A stretch of 64,000 nt of DNA from positions 8,990,001 through 9,054,000 of the forward strand of contig CM082595.2 in assembly GCA_040954595.2 (NCBI GenBank), given 5' to 3'. Shown in pieces: positions 41,201 through 50,985 of the stretch. The stretch is from Balanoglossus misakiensis (Eukaryota > Hemichordata). Made by a program: the position numbers and the translations under genes. Under the pieces are notes generated by a model, which saw only the letters and a list, made by a program, of their open reading frames with translations, was not told the DNA's origin and made no database searches. The first letter of the stretch is position 1. Every line of letters begins with the position of its first letter.

Positions 41201-44050
41201 TTTTCAAAAATCGACGAAATGTTGAGATTTTGCAAAGTCGAAAATTTTGTCATTTTTTGATGATTTTCAACCATGATTTTTTTCAAAAATCGACTAAATG
41301 TTGAGATTTTGCAAAGTCGAAAATGTGTCATTTTTTGATGATTTTCACCCGTTTTTTTTTCAAAATTTGTCATTTTTTCATGATTTTCACCCATGATTTT
41401 TTTCAAAAATCGACGAAATTTTGTGATTTTGCAAAGTCGAAAATTTTGTCATTTTTTGATGATTTTCAACCATGATTTTTTTTCAAAAATCGACGAAATT
41501 TTGTCATTTTACAAAGTCGAAAATTTTGTCATTTTTTGATGATTTTCAACCATGATTTTTTTTCAAAAATCGACGAAAATTTGAGATTTTGCAAAGACGA
41601 AAATTTGTCATTTTTGATGATTTTTACCCATGATTTTTTTTCAAAAATGGACGAAATTTTGAGATTTTGCAAAGACGAAAATTTGTCATTTTTTGATGAT
41701 TTTCACCCATGATTTTTTTTCAAAAATCAACGAAATTTTGAGATTTTGCAAAGTCGTAAATGTGTCATTTTTTGATGATTTTCACCAGTTTTTTTTTTCA
41801 AAATTTGTCATTTTTTCATGATTTTCCCCCATGATTTTTTTCAAAAATCGACGAAATTTTGAGATTTTGCAAAGTCGACGAAAATGTGTCATTTTTTGAT
41901 GATTTTCAACCGTTTTTTTTCAAAATTTGTCATTTTTTGATGATTTTCACCCATGTTTTTTTTTTAAAAATCGACGAACCTATGATTTTTTTCAAAATCG
42001 ACGAAATTTTGTGATTTTACAAAGTCGAAAATTTTGTCATTTTTTGATGATTTTCAACCATGATTTTTTTTTTAAAAATCGACGAAAATTTGAGATTTTG
42101 CAAAGACGAAAATTTGTCATTTTTGATGATTTTTACCCATTTTTTTTCAAAAATGGACGAAATTTTGAGATTTTGCAAAGACGAAAATTTGTCATTTTTT
42201 GATGATTTTCACCCATGATTTTTTTTTCACAAATCGACGTAATTTTGAGATTTTGTAGTCGTAAATTTGTCATTTTTGATGATTTTCCCCCATGATTTTT
42301 TTCAAAAATCAACGAAATTTTGAGATTTTGCAAAGTCGAAAATTTGTCATTTTTAGATGATTTTCACCCGTCTTTTTTCAAAAAATCGACGAAATTTTGA
42401 GATTTTGCAAAGAGGAAAATTTGTCAATTTTTGATAATTTTCAACAATGATTTATTTCAAAAATCGACGAAATTTTGAGATTTTGCAGTCGAAAATTTGT
42501 CATTTTTTGATGATTTTCCCCCATGATTTTTTTCAAAAATCGACGACATTTTGAGATTTTGCAAAGTTTAAAATTTTTCAAAAATCGACGAAATTTATAG
42601 ATTTTGCAAAGAGGAAAATTTGTCATTTTTTGATGATTTTCACCCATGATTTTTTCAAAAATGGACGAAATGTTGAGATTTTGCAAAGACGAAAATTTGT
42701 CATTTTTTGATGATTTTCACCCATGATTTTTTTCAAAAATTGACGAAATTTTGAGATTTTGCAAAGTCGAAAATTTGTCATTTTTTGATGATTTTCACAC
42801 ATGATTTTTTTCAAAAATCGACGAAATTGTGAGATTTTGCAAAGACGAAAATTTGTCATTTTTTGATGATTTTCACCCATGTCTTTTTTTAAAAATCGAC
42901 GAAATTTTGAGATTTTGCAAAGAGGAAAATTTGTCATTTTTTCATGATTTTCCCCCATGATTTTTTTCAAAAATCGACGAAATTTTGAGATTTTGCAAAG
43001 TCGACGAAAATGTGTCATTTTTTGATGATTTTCACCCGTTTTTTTTTCAAAATTTGTCATTTTTTGATGATTTTCACCCATGATTTTTTCAAAAATTGAC
43101 GAAATTTTGAGATTTTGCAAAGTCGAAAATTTGTCATTTTTTGATGATTTTCACCCATGATTTTTTTCAAAAATCGACGAAATTTTGAGATTTTGCAAAG
43201 TCGAAAATTTGTCATTTTTTGATGATTTTCCCCCGTTTTTTTTTTAAAATGGACGAAATGTTGAGATTTTGCAAAGACGAAAATTTGTCATTTTTTGATG
43301 ATTTTCACCCATGATTTTTTCAAAAATTGACGAAATTTTGAGATTTTGCAAAGTCGACGAAAATGTGTCATTTTTTGATGATTTTCACCCGTTTTTTTTT
43401 CAAAATTTGTCATTTTTTGATGATTTTCACCCATGATTTTTTCAAAAATTGACGAAATTTTGAGATTTTGCAAAGTCGAAAATTTGTCATTTTTTGATGA
43501 TTTTCACCCATGATTTTTTTCAAAAATCGACGAAATTTTGAGATTTTGCAAAGTCGAAAATTTGTCATTTTTTGATGATTTTCCCCCGTTTTTTTTTTTA
43601 AATGGACGAAATGTTGAGATTTTGCAAAGACGAAAATTTGTCATTTTTTGATGATTTTCACCCATGATTTTTTCAAAAATTGACGAAATTTTGAGATTTT
43701 GCAAAGTCGAAAATTTGTCATTTTTTGATGATTTTCACACATGATTTTTTTCAAAAATCGACGAAATTGTGAGATTTTGCAAAGACGAAAATTTGTCATT
43801 TTTTGATGATTTTCACCCATGTCTTTTTTTAAAAATCGACGAAATTTTGAGATTTTGCAAAGAGGAAAATTTGTCATTTTTTCATGATTTTCCCCCATGA
43901 TTTTTTTCAAAAATCGACGAAATTTTGAGATTTTGCAAAGTCGACGAAAATGTGTCATTTTTTGATGATTTTCACCCGTTTTTTTTTCAAAATTTGTCAT
44001 TTTTTGATGATTTTCACCCATGTTTTTTTTAAAAAATCGACGAACCTATG
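38240..44050 (-). repeat. ~3.0-3.5-kb higher-order repeat, two tandem copies
   Basis: Offsets of 3,474 bp hold from ~38,281 to ~39,370 (for example the GTAAATGTGTC unit at 38,281/41,755, the ACAAATCGACGTAATTTTG unit at ~38,755/~42,229 and the CAATGATTTATTTC unit at ~38,971/~42,445). Downstream landmarks, including the CCCCCGTTTTTTTTT units, are 3,042 bp apart. The first copy therefore carries about 430 bp more, matching an internal ~510-bp partial duplication (the CATTTTGAGATTTTGC and AAGTTTAAAATTTTTC block seen at ~39,070 and again at ~39,580). Confidence 0.8.
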
Positions 44051-45907
44051 ATTTTTTTCAAAATCGACGACATTTTGTGATTTTACAAAGTCGAAAATTT
44101 TGTCATTTTTTGATGATTTTCAACCATGATTTTTTTTCAAAAATCGACGAAAATTTGAGATTTTGCAAAGACGAAAATTTGTCATTTTTGATGATTTTTA
44201 CCCATGATTTTTTTTCAAAAATGGACGAAATTTTGAGATTTTGCAAAGACGAAAATTTGTCATTTTTTGATGATTTTCACCCATGATTTTTTTTCAAAAA
44301 TCGACGAAATTTTGAGATTTTGCAGAGAGGAAAATTTGTCATTTTTTCATGATTTTCCCCCATGATTTTTTTCAAAAATCGACGAAATTTTGAGATTTTG
44401 CAAAGTCGAAAATTTGTCATTTTTTGATGATTTTCACCCATGATTTTTTCAAAAATTGACGAAATGTTGAGATTTTGCAAAGTCGAAAATTTGTCATTTT
44501 TTGATGATTTTCACCCATGATTTTTTTCAAAAATGGACGAAATTTTGAGATTTTGCAAAGACGAAAATTTGTCATTTTTTGATGATTTTCACCCATGATT
44601 TTTTTTCAAAAATCGACGAAATTTTGAGATTTTGCAAAGAGGAAAATTTGTCATTTTTTCATGATTTTCCCCCATGATTTTTTTCAAAAATCGACGAAAT
44701 TTTGAGATTTTGCAAAGTCGAAAATTTTGTCATTTTTTGATGATTTTCAACCATGATTTTTTTTCAAAAATCGACGAAAATTTGAGATTTTGCAAAGTCG
44801 AAAATGTGTCATTTTTTGATGATTTTCACCCGTTTTTTTTTCAAAATTTGTCATTTTTTGATGATTTTTACCCATGATTTTTTTCAAAAATGGACGAAAT
44901 TTTGAGATTTTGCAAAGTCGAAAATTTGTTATTTTTTGATGATTTTCACCCATGTCTTTTTTTAAAAATCGACGAAATTTTGAGATTTTGCAAAGAGGAA
45001 AATTTGTCATTTTTTTCATGATTTTCCCCCATGATTTTTTTCAAAAATCGACGAAATTTTGAGATTTTGCAAAGTCGAAAATTTGTCATTTTTTGATGAT
45101 TTTCACCCATGATTTTTTTTCAGAAATGGACGAAATTTTGAGATTTTGCAAAGACGAAAATGTGTCATTTTTTGATGATTTTCACCCGTTTTTTTTCAAA
45201 ATTTGTCATTTTTTGATGATTTTTACCCATGATTTTTTTTCAAAAATGGACGAAATTTTGAGATTTTGCAAAGTCGAAAATTTGTTATTTTTTGATGATT
45301 TTCACCCATGTCTTTTTTTAAAAATCGACGAAATTTTGAGATTTTGCAAAGAGGAAAATTTGTCATTTTTTTCATGATTTTCCCCCATGATTTTTTTCAA
45401 AAATCGACGAAATTTTGAGATTTTGCAAAGTCGAAAATTTGTCATTTTTTGATGATTTTCACCCATGTCTTTTTTCAAAAATCGAAAAAATTTTGAGATT
45501 TTGCAAAGTCGAAAATTTGTCATTTTTTGATGATTTTCACCCATGATTTTCTTCAAAAATCGACGAAATTTTGAGATTTTGCAAAGTCGAAAATTTGTCA
45601 TTTTTTGATGATTTTCACCTATGATTTTTTTCAAAAATCAACAAAATTTTGAGATTTTGCAAAGTCGAAAATTTGTCATTTTTTTGATGATTTTCACCCA
45701 TGATTTTTTTCAAAAATCGACGAAATTTTGAGATTTTGCAAAGTCGAAAATTTGTCATTTTTTGATGATTTTCACCCATGATTTTTTTCAAAATTGACGA
45801 AATTTTGAGATTTTGCAAAGTCGAAAATTTCTCATTTTTTGATGCATTTTCACCCATGATTTTTTTTCAAAAATCGACGAAATTTTGAGATTTTGCAAAG
45901 TCGAAAA

Positions 45908-47420
45908 CAAGCATCGTCCGATTCGAATTCGACTCGTCATCGGTAGCTTTGTTTATTTCGCCCTTGGAGACCTCCCCTGGCCTCGTTAGGATGACTGTTA
46001 CCAGGACTACCTTAAACCAATCTTTTCGAACCGGACGGTACACACGTCATGTCTTTGTTAATTGTCCAGGTACCAGAGTGTACGTGTGGGCTCCCTAAAC
46101 CACTCATTGGCGGCCGGTCCCTGTCCGAATAAACACGTTTGACAGACAAAAAATGATGAACAAGTGGCTTATTTCAATACTTCGTTAACTAGACGGCTGA
46201 ACTCTGAATGTTGATTCAGCAAAAAAAATGTGTTTACGGCAAGGTTTCGATCAATACGACACATTTACCATTGAAAACGCCCAAAGTAAGTGGGGGCGTT
46301 TGACCATCAATCAAAACCAAGCCCAGGTGCATGTGAACGGCCGAAGCAGTGTAACGTTTCACATTCCGTGCAACGTCCGACACTGTGTGAAAGCGGTTGC
46401 TGTCGGGTGGCTTGACCTAATTTTCGTACATTGATATGCATTTGACACCTCACTACCTGTTTTCTCAATATTGCTAAAACTTTGCGTTGAAATATCACTG
46501 AAATGTTGATGATCCACGCACAAGTCGTCTACCCCGGCATGAAAAGCGTCTTATACAAGAAAACTAATTGCACATGACCACCAAGGTCATACCGCAAGGT
46601 GTGTCTAAATGTCAAGGAAGGACACTTGGGTCAAGAACGACCATGACGGAGGAAAAACCGACAAGTCATTGTGTAACCTGTTTACTTGCCAATAGTCAAA
46701 CGTCAAAATTTACTCTCAACTTGGTTGCAGATCGAGTCTCCCGAATTTCCAACTTTTATGATTGGGTAAATACCGATATGCGACTGGTATGCGACGCGTT
46801 GACGACGCGAAGATTTTGTTGAAATCAAATGGTTTGTCAAATGTCATCTCACACTGGAGATACCGTGGTCATCTGACATGAAAGGGTTCGATTGGGTCTG
46901 ACCGCCGTCGTTCATCCATGCTTAGAAAGCGGCGATCATGGTACAAAGTAAAACCAAGGTCAAACCTTACTGAACACATGTATTGCATGGAGAAACTTTT
47001 CTACCTGTCTGTGTACTGAACACGTACCGTGATTGCCATAGTTACAAACGTTACCACGTGAGAGAGATTGCATTTTACATCTGTCTTTTCAATTTTGTTG
47101 CTTTCTTACTATTCGGAATGATGGAGTCGAAACGAAAACTTTTTGCTTCAGGTGGACCTAGGGGAAATACCTTATTTGTGACTTTTTTCATGACCCTAAA
47201 AAGACGTCGGAATTAATGTGGCTGAGGTCACTCAGGACGACGGAATGGTTGAGCGATTTTATTTTATGAGCTCCCACTAGTATTTGTTTTATTGTTTCGG
47301 CAGTGTGTCGCGTTATTCGAGCAATCTGCAGTCTGAAAACGAACGGTTTTCAAAGTTTATAACAGTTTAAGCATGAAAGGTCCTGTTGTCTCCCTCGCTG
47401 TGTTTGTGTCACTGTGTCTT
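45908..47420. other. single-copy flank of the satellite, no gene recognised
   Basis: Base composition changes abruptly from AT-rich satellite to ordinary mixed sequence. Two short open frames (46,228-46,434 and 46,568-46,822, + strand) have no recognisable motif, no signal peptide and no clear splice context, so I do not call them genes. No satellite units, LINE motifs or tRNA-like folds were seen in this stretch. Confidence 0.6.
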
Positions 47421-47640
47421 TGACGTCTGACTGACTGATTAACTGGCTGACTGACTTACTGACTGTCTGTCAACGTCGGTCTGTCTGACTGTCTGCCCCC
47501 TCTCTCTGAGAGAGAGAGTGAGCGAGCGAGCGAGCGAGCGACCGGTGAGTGTCTCTACTGATGAATGTTGCTCTGTCTGTCTGCTTGTGTCTGTCTGCCA
47601 CTCTGCCTGTTTCACTCTGTCTCTCCTAATTTCTTTAAAA
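47421..47640. repeat. compound microsatellite (CTGA, GTCT, GA, GAGC motifs)
   Basis: A run of degenerate tetranucleotides: CTGACTGA-type near 47,430-47,470, GTCTGTCTG-type near 47,490 and again near 47,570-47,600, with a GAGAGAGAGAG tract passing into GAGC repeats (about 47,506-47,540) between them. Pyrimidine and purine tracts sit back to back, so short hairpins are possible. Confidence 0.85.
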
Positions 47641-48257
47641 TTAGGGATATGCTATTAATGCGATATGAAAGTCAGACACGACGGAAACCTTTTATTCTCA
47701 AAACTGTCTGTTGTTTGCTGTTAAATATTGCAAAAGGTTAAGGGCCCTTTTCGCACGAGACACATGGCTTTGCAGCCGTAGCTCCCAATGTCATAACGAT
47801 TACCCGAACTACCCTAATTTTAGCCCGCCGACCCAAAACAGTTTAGATCTTCGCAAACCGGAAGTAAAAATAACGATGTCAAATATAAAACAATTCATGA
47901 AAATTGCGAGAATCACGCAAGAACTATGATGTCATTCTTCTACACTACGACGGCCAAAGATATAAAAAAAATTGAAAAATAAAAAAATGTCCCTTTCTAC
48001 CTACAATATTTTTGAAAACCATGTAATCGGAATAGCACATATTAGTTTTTTTGGCCTGAGACATATCCAATTTCCCAACTGAACATGACACGTGATCAAG
48101 CATTTTCGACTTATCAGATGCAATCGCTGAACACCTCACACTGAGCGAGGTTTTGTCTGTCTTTATACGCGCCCTTTGTATTTGTGCGTGACATGTCCAA
48201 GCCTTGTTAGGAACTCCCGTAAAATTCTACTCAAATGATGTATACTTTCATACTTAC
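47641..48257. other. intergenic or intronic, nothing recognised
   Basis: AT-leaning single-copy sequence. Short open frames here lack motifs. If the exon at 48,258-48,339 is real, this stretch would be its downstream intron on the minus strand. Confidence 0.4.
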
Positions 48258-48339
48258 GACTGACAGGTATTTTCAGCGTTGCCAGCTGATTGTTTGTCAG
48301 GTACCGCTTTATAACAAGACGCCCCTCTGAGTTGATAAC
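48258..48339 (-). CDS. candidate internal exon, macroglobulin (thioester protein) domain-like
   Basis: On the minus strand an 82-bp segment lies between an acceptor ending TTACATTGCAG and a consensus donor GTAAGTATG. Read from the first base it is open for 27 codons plus one base, encoding VINSEGRLVIKRY... and ...NQLATLKIPVS. The pattern (a short beta-strand phrase with 'NSEGR', then a variable loop, then 'A-T-x-x-I-P-V') resembles macroglobulin domains of the alpha-2-macroglobulin/C3/thioester-protein family, where such phrases end in 'xF.IP'. No neighbouring exon was found within 1 kb on either side: a MITE lies just upstream, and the polypyrimidine tract is weak. The splice sites and open frame are visible; the family is inferred from a short match and could be chance. 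If real, it is one exon of a large secreted protein outside the window, or a stranded relic. Confidence 0.35.
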
Positions 48340-48402
48340 CTGCAATGTAACATCATTCAATTGGTCTAGTCATGTTAGCATTAGTAAAATGCTTCAAAAG
48401 TG

Positions 48403-48701
48403 TTAAAGGGACATGATACAAGACACCGTTTATGTTAGTGAATGAACGTTCAACCACACACAACTTCCATCCGGCTTGTATGATACGAGAGTAAAAACTC
48501 GCCCGAAATGAATAAATGGTAGAGACCGTTTATTCATTTTGGCTACTTTTTAAAACTCTCGTGTCTATACAAGCGGGGTGGAAGGTGTGTATGGTTGAAC
48601 GTTGGTTCACTATATCCATATGTAGAATAATATAAACGCAGTCTTGTATCAAACATAATTAATGGAAAAAGGGCAGCGAGAGAGAGACTTTGTCCCTTTA
48701 A
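48403..48701. mobile_element. palindromic MITE with TTAA flanks (copy 1)
   Basis: The element spans 48,407-48,697, begins AGGGACATGATAC and ends TTTGTCCCT. It is bracketed by TTAA (48,403-48,406) and TTAA (48,698-48,701), the target duplication typical of piggyBac-type transposition. The two halves are near inverted complements: CGTTCAACCACACACAACTTC on the left pairs with GTGTGTATGGTTGAACG on the right, and ATACGAGAGTAAAAACTC pairs with AACTCTCGTGTC around a centre near 48,535. The left half lacks the GAGAGAGAG tract present in the right half, so the palindrome is imperfect. It has no coding capacity. Confidence 0.75.
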
Positions 48702-48980
48702 TGAATACAGCCACAATGTTCTGTTTATATCTACTGACGGACCAGGCATGGATTGTCACGTATAATTCTTTGAAACGTTTGGTCCTCTGAAGAAATCTGA
48801 GCACTCATCTACTCAGTTTGCTTATTTTGTCTTCCTCCACCAGTCAGTGGTATCGTCCGATTTGATACTCCACTCTAAGCCTCTTTCTGAATGGCTCTTT
48901 AAGTTGTGATCTGTAAGTCTTAAACCTTTCATCATCCCCCCCCCCCCCGTTTCCTCTTTAGAGGTCGTCAACTGGTAAAC
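48702..48980. other. intergenic, with a 13-base poly-C run
   Basis: Single-copy-looking sequence with a C homopolymer at 48,936-48,948. No motif-bearing reading frame. The short minus-strand frame at 48,822-49,013 crosses the homopolymer and is judged spurious. Confidence 0.4.
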
Positions 48981-49168
48981 TGTGCGCCTGTGTCTCTTCC
49001 CATAGGAGTACATGGAGAATAGTTAGAAAACTCACTTCTACTATTGTCATTTTCATGAAATTTTACACATAGCTCCGACAAATCAAAATAAATTCATCAC
49101 GCTCTATTTTGAGATAAACTTTGTTCAATATTGTATCCATAGACAAACCATTGGTAGAAAATGCTGAC
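48981..49168 (+). repeat. dispersed repeat family X, copy A
   Basis: Shares an ordered set of phrases with 58,098-58,323 (+) and 58,762-58,984 (-): TCTTCCCATAGGA, ACTTCTACTATTGTCATTTT, GAAATTTTACACATA, CTCTATTTTGAGATAAACTT, ATCCATAGACAAACCATTGG and GAAAAATGCTGA-type endings. No coding capacity or terminal inverted repeats were seen. It could be a SINE- or MITE-derived repeat. Confidence 0.7.
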
Positions 49169-49331
49169 CGTTAGCAGTTTTCTTCAATTGTCGACTAAAT
49201 TCACGGCCTTGTTTAAAGTCGAAAACAAGTGCAGTGACCCAAAATGGATTTTCATTATACATACAAATCAGAAACGAAAATTCACGATTAAAAGAAATGA
49301 CAATGCTTTCAATTTTACTGATCGTACATCC

Positions 49332-49659
49332 TTAACTCGCTGCCCTTTTCCATGTTTGATACAAAACACCGTTTATATTAATGTAAATGTGGATATATAG
49401 TGATGCAACGTTCAACCGCACACACCTTCTATCCCGCATGTAGACACGAGAGCGAAAACTCGCAAAACTGAAAAATCGGTCTCTACCATTAATTCATTTT
49501 GGGCGAGTTTTTACTCTCATATCATACAAGCAGGATGGAAGTTGTGTGTGGTTGAACGTTCATTCACTACATATACACATGCCCATTAATATAAACGGTG
49601 TCTTGTATCAAACATAATTAATAGAAAAGGGCGACGAGAGAGAGAGTTTGTCCCTTTAA
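49332..49659. mobile_element. palindromic MITE with TTAA flanks (copy 2, left end truncated)
   Basis: Same family as the element at 48.4 kb. Shared phrases are ACACCGTTTATATTAATG, GTTCAACCGCACACACCTTC, ACACGAGAGCGAAAACTCGC, GGGCGAGTTTTTACTCTC, GTTGTGTGTGGTTGAACG and GTATCAAACATAATTAATA. The right end is GAGAGAGAGTTTGTCCCT followed by TTAA (49,656-49,659). On the left a TTAA (49,332-49,335) is followed directly by CTCGCTGCCCTTTTCC, which is the terminal repeat minus about its outer 20 bp. Non-coding. Confidence 0.7.
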
Positions 49660-50790
49660 GGCGACATGATGCATGAAGTGGCGAGAGATAAACGCGGCTG
49701 ACCACCGCATTAAACACTGTCAAGCAAGGCACTTCAAATGCCAATTGTTTAAGTGTGTACTAAGTAATAGGTTCATGTACCATGGGGGGGGGGGGGTCAA
49801 ATCACAACAGTTGGACATGTACGAATATGAAGAGACGATATCAGTTTGTTCATGTCTTCCTTTAGTAAAAAATCTTTTTTGAACTTTGTATAGAATTCAT
49901 TGAACTTTACTTTAGCTTATGAACTCTCATTTGCACATCGTCATCTTGAAATTGTGTCGACTTTATCATAAGGTTTTTATAACTCAACTAGGTCGCAAAA
50001 CCTATTTAAGTTAGTGAGAATAGGACGTTCACCTTTTGGGTTGATGGCTACAGCCGTTAATCCTGACTCATACACATGTTGCAGCCAGTATACTCTGCAG
50101 ACATTGGACACAATAGTTTTACGAACCATTAAATTTTATTGGACCATCAAGTTTATTGACCCATGACGTTCATATAGATTTTATGACACGACTGACGCTA
50201 TAATCGGTCCTTACCTTTGGCGAGCCAAGTGTTTTATAACATCATAAGATATTAATACCTATCACCCAGTCAAACGATTTCAAGTTATAAAATTTCCACG
50301 CCAATAGGACGCCTTTAGGTGGAAATGCAACCAGGTATCCTAAATAGGAAAATATTCCGGGTATCTGTCAAGTTTAGTCCCATATTTAGGGGGCCAAGAG
50401 CCCTCAGGCGCTTGGTCCCCTTCTGTTATTGCTGGAGTTTGTCTTCTTTCTTCTTGAGTCGTTTTTTTGCGCCCGTTTTTCTCTGAAATTCCGGCAGGTG
50501 CGCCTCCAAATTTGGCACGGTGGTTGGGGCCCATGAGTACTGGTGCACCTGCCCTTTGAATTTGTAATTAGTCACGTGACTTTGTGGCTATAATCGAGCG
50601 AAATTTTCAAATTGACCTAATTTGCACGTTAATGGGGGCATGTACATTCTTTTCGCGATTTTTGTAGACCATGTGGCCAAAATCCCCTGTGCCAAATTTC
50701 AAGGTCCTAGGCCACGTCGATTTTGAGAAGAAGATTTTTGTAATATTTTTTCGCATTTTTTGGTGGGCTGAGGACGGACACTGGGGCATC
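49660..50790. other. intergenic, possible old repeat, no gene recognised
   Basis: Includes a 13-base poly-G run (49,784-49,796). The block at about 50,500-50,790 (GGCCAAAATCCCCTGTGCC, AAATTTCAAGGTCCTAGGCC, TTTTGAGAAGAAGATTTTTG) has the look of a degraded interspersed repeat. The minus-strand frame at 50,340-50,534 is rich in charged residues but has no motif, and I do not call it a gene. Confidence 0.4.
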
Positions 50791-50955
50791 GGACTTTGAC
50801 CGTCATTACGTAATGTTGTGGAGATCTCATTAGCAGGCTACTCACTTCTGGCGGGTTGCAGTAGTCCTTGGAAAATCGGCTGAAATACGTAAACAGACCA
50901 GTGATTATTTTCCACGGAATGAATTTTGGGACAACACATTATCGGAGTTCAGGCT
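50791..50955 (+). repeat. direct repeat flanking LINE-1 fragment, left copy
   Basis: Aligns by eye with 53,526-53,685. Shared phrases are GGACTTTGACC, TAATGTTGTGG, TCATTAGCA, GGCTGAAATACGT, AGACCAGTGATT, CCACG/GCACG and CAGGCT. The two copies are diverged (perhaps 70-75% alike). They sit immediately outside the two ends of the recognisable LINE coding sequence. Confidence 0.7.
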
Positions 50956-50985
50956 GTGTTAGGGCGTTTTATTGAATTACGCTGA

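Larger units (their letters stand above)
15510..45907 (-). repeat. 78-bp satellite array, arm B (reverse units)
   Basis: About 30.4 kb of the same satellite in reverse-complement orientation. Unit landmarks on the + strand are TTTTTTGATGATTTTCACCC, ATGATTTTTTTC, AAAAATCGACGAAATTTTG, AGATTTTGCAAAGTCG and AAAATTTGTC. Distinctive units include GCAGTAAAAAAATTGTC, GATCATTTTCCCCC, CCGTTTTTTTTCAAAATTTG (a truncated unit) and AACCTATGATTTTTTTC. It shares these variants with arm A in mirror orientation. The array ends abruptly inside a unit at about 45,907, after AAAGTCGAAAA. The last three units are still close to consensus. Confidence 0.98.

Noticed and set aside
1-45907. Hundreds of 60-165-residue reading frames with phrases such as CKISKFRRFLKK
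   Set aside because: They are products of a stop-free 78-bp unit whose length is a multiple of three. Both strands are equally open, A-run indels break the frame, and there is no start, splice or codon-bias support.
1-45907. CRISPR array
   Set aside because: Units are contiguous 78-bp tandem repeats without unique spacers, in a eukaryotic context.
1-45907. CENP-B box in the satellite unit
   Set aside because: TTTCGTCGATTTTTGA shares only the left TTCG part with the NTTCGNNNNANNCGGGN pattern. The CGGG half is absent at the needed spacing, and the CGGG in truncated units has no matching left half.
46228-46822. Two plus-strand frames of 68 and 84 residues near the satellite edge
   Set aside because: No motif, no signal peptide and no splice sites at their ends; such lengths are expected by chance.
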